Below the pieces are notes generated by a model. It made no database searches, was not told the origin of the DNA, and saw nothing but the letters and a program-made list of their open reading frames with translations. The position numbers were made by a program, and so were the translations under genes. DNA of 5,773 nucleotides from Pseudomonadota bacterium (lineage in GTDB: Bacteria; Pseudomonadota; Alphaproteobacteria; Rhizobiales; Beijerinckiaceae), in contig JAKANG010000121.1 in the NCBI GenBank assembly GCA_021812505.1, positions 1 to 5,773 of the forward strand, in the 5' to 3' direction. Positions 5,024 through 5,773 of this stretch are shown piece by piece (position 1 is the stretch's first letter; each line of letters begins with the position of its first letter).

Positions 5024-5773
5024 GTGAGACATTTTTCGGCTTTGACGTTTATGGCCGCCGTCATTGGCTCGGCGCTGACTTTCGGTCTTCACGCGGCCGA
5101 AGCTGCAGAGGCCATTGCGTCGGAGCCTTCCTGTTTCGCCAGCTTCTCGGGTTACCTGAACTCATCGCTCGAGGATTGCCCCCTCCGCTATGGTCCGCTG
5201 ACGCTTTATGGCAATATCGACGGCGGTTATGGCTATGAGCAATGGGGCGCGCCGGTCGGGCCCTATGCGGACAAGCCCAATTACGCCATCGTCCGAAACA
5301 GCGCGGCCCGCCAATGGCTTTGGGCGCCGAACGCCATCAGCACCTCGGTGGTTGGCGTCACCCTGACGCAGAAGATCTTCGACGAGTGGCGATTGATCGG
5401 CGTCGCCGAAGCGGGTTTCAATCCCTATTCATTCCGCCTGATCAATGGCCCCCAGTCGCTGGCCGACAACAATTTCCATCCCACACCCAATCAGCGGACG
5501 GCGTTCGATTCGAGCCGCGCCGGACAATGGGACAATTCGCAGGGTTTCCTCGGAATCAGCCATCCGGCCTTTGGCACGTTGACCTTTGGCCGAACCAACA
5601 GTCTGACCACGTCGGCGATTGGCGCCTATGATCCGGTGGCTTCGGTCGCCTTTTCCCAGCTCGGCTTTTCGGCGCTTTATTCCGGATACGGCGCCAGTCC
5701 GACGGCGCGCGTCAATACGGCGCTGACCTATCGGTTGACCTATCAGGGGGTGCGTTTCGCCGCCCAGACCCAG
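5024..5773 (+). CDS. Outer-membrane porin, N-terminal half (3' truncated)
   Basis: Trimeric beta-barrel porin for passive uptake of small solutes across the outer membrane. The frame is open from the GTG at 5024 to the window edge, 250 codons. Residues 1-27 or 1-30 form a signal peptide: Arg-His, a hydrophobic core with LTFMAAVIGSALTFG, then Ala-rich AxA cleavage sites. The mature protein begins with a segment holding Cys37 and Cys52 (ending EDCPLRYG), followed by the first strand PLTLYGNIDGGYGYEQWGAP (58-77). Later come QSLADNN and RAGQWDNSQGFLGISHPAFG with TLTFGRTNSL, a typical porin strand-loop-strand pattern. Alternating aromatic/hydrophobic and polar residues recur throughout. Related Hyphomicrobiales porins are about 500 residues, so roughly half is present. 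GTG is chosen because the alternative ATG at 5051 lacks an RBS and leaves the signal peptide without positive charge; the RBS for GTG is weak too (GGA at 5011-5013). It has its own upstream region and is probably not part of the polysaccharide operon. Confidence 0.9.
   Translation, partial: MRHFSALTFMAAVIGSALTFGLHAAEAAEAIASEPSCFASFSGYLNSSLEDCPLRYGPLTLYGNIDGGYGYEQWGAPVGPYADKPNYAIVRNSAARQWLWAPNAISTSVVGVTLTQKIFDEWRLIGVAEAGFNPYSFRLINGPQSLADNNFHPTPNQRTAFDSSRAGQWDNSQGFLGISHPAFGTLTFGRTNSLTTSAIGAYDPVASVAFSQLGFSALYSGYGASPTARVNTALTYRLTYQGVRFAAQTQ

Noticed and set aside
4837..5064. 75-codon frame on the - strand in the intergenic region
   Set aside because: There is no RBS worth noting and no family resemblance, and it runs across the porin start and leader hairpin. 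It cannot be excluded absolutely but has no positive support.
4993..5238. 81-codon frame on the + strand over the porin start
   Set aside because: It is out of frame with the porin, which has a signal peptide and porin strands; this translation is Arg-rich with no motif.
5242..5631. 129-codon + strand frame inside the porin
   Set aside because: It is a shifted-frame shadow; the porin frame is open across it and through the window edge.
1..5773. Mobile element, phage, CRISPR or defence system
   Set aside because: I saw no transposase, integrase, direct-repeat array, tRNA or terminal inverted repeats; all genes fit sugar-nucleotide metabolism or outer-membrane transport.

Overview
The window is GC-rich (coding third positions mostly G or C), densely packed and almost entirely on the + strand. 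It looks like a chromosomal segment of an alphaproteobacterium. The best hint is the last gene, a porin whose N-terminal double-cysteine segment followed by a first strand of the type PLTLYGNIDGGYGYEQWGAP resembles the large porins of Hyphomicrobiales (Bradyrhizobium, Methylobacterium, Methylocystis-type genomes). A more exact assignment cannot be made from the sequence alone.

Layout. Positions 1-89 hold the last 28 codons of an unidentified gene. From 96 to 4667 there is one co-directional surface-polysaccharide block: a family 4-like glycosyltransferase (96-1271), glucose-1-phosphate cytidylyltransferase rfbF (1268-2038), an NAD-dependent epimerase/dehydratase-family SDR (2093-3184), an RmlC-type cupin sugar epimerase (3181-3747) and a second, different SDR (3744-4667). 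Three of the four junctions are 4-base ATGA overlaps. Only rfbF to the first SDR has a gap (54 nt), and that SDR has its own ribosome binding site. Together this points to one translationally coupled operon. Positions 4668-5023 are non-coding, with two inverted repeats just after the operon, a 37-nt island that is almost pure A/T, and a further hairpin in the presumed leader of the next gene. From 5024 to the window edge runs an incomplete outer-membrane porin gene with a GTG start; its coding frame is open through the right edge.

How the genes work together. RfbF charges glucose-1-phosphate with CTP to give CDP-glucose. The normal next step is CDP-glucose 4,6-dehydration, but neither SDR carries the dehydratase active-site signature, so that enzyme must be encoded elsewhere or the pathway is non-standard. 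The cupin epimerase and the two SDRs would then epimerise and reduce a 4-keto-6-deoxy sugar, and the glycosyltransferase would add this sugar or another residue to lipopolysaccharide, capsule or exopolysaccharide. The final sugar cannot be named from the sequence.

No tRNA, rRNA, CRISPR array, insertion sequence or phage gene was seen. The block is a recognisable type of sugar-nucleotide cassette rather than a clearly new system. The points most worth a second look are an Asp-to-Glu change at the expected metal site of RfbF, the combination of two non-dehydratase SDRs with an RmlC homologue, and an A7 tract near the end of the glycosyltransferase gene that lies in an open -1 frame leading into rfbF.
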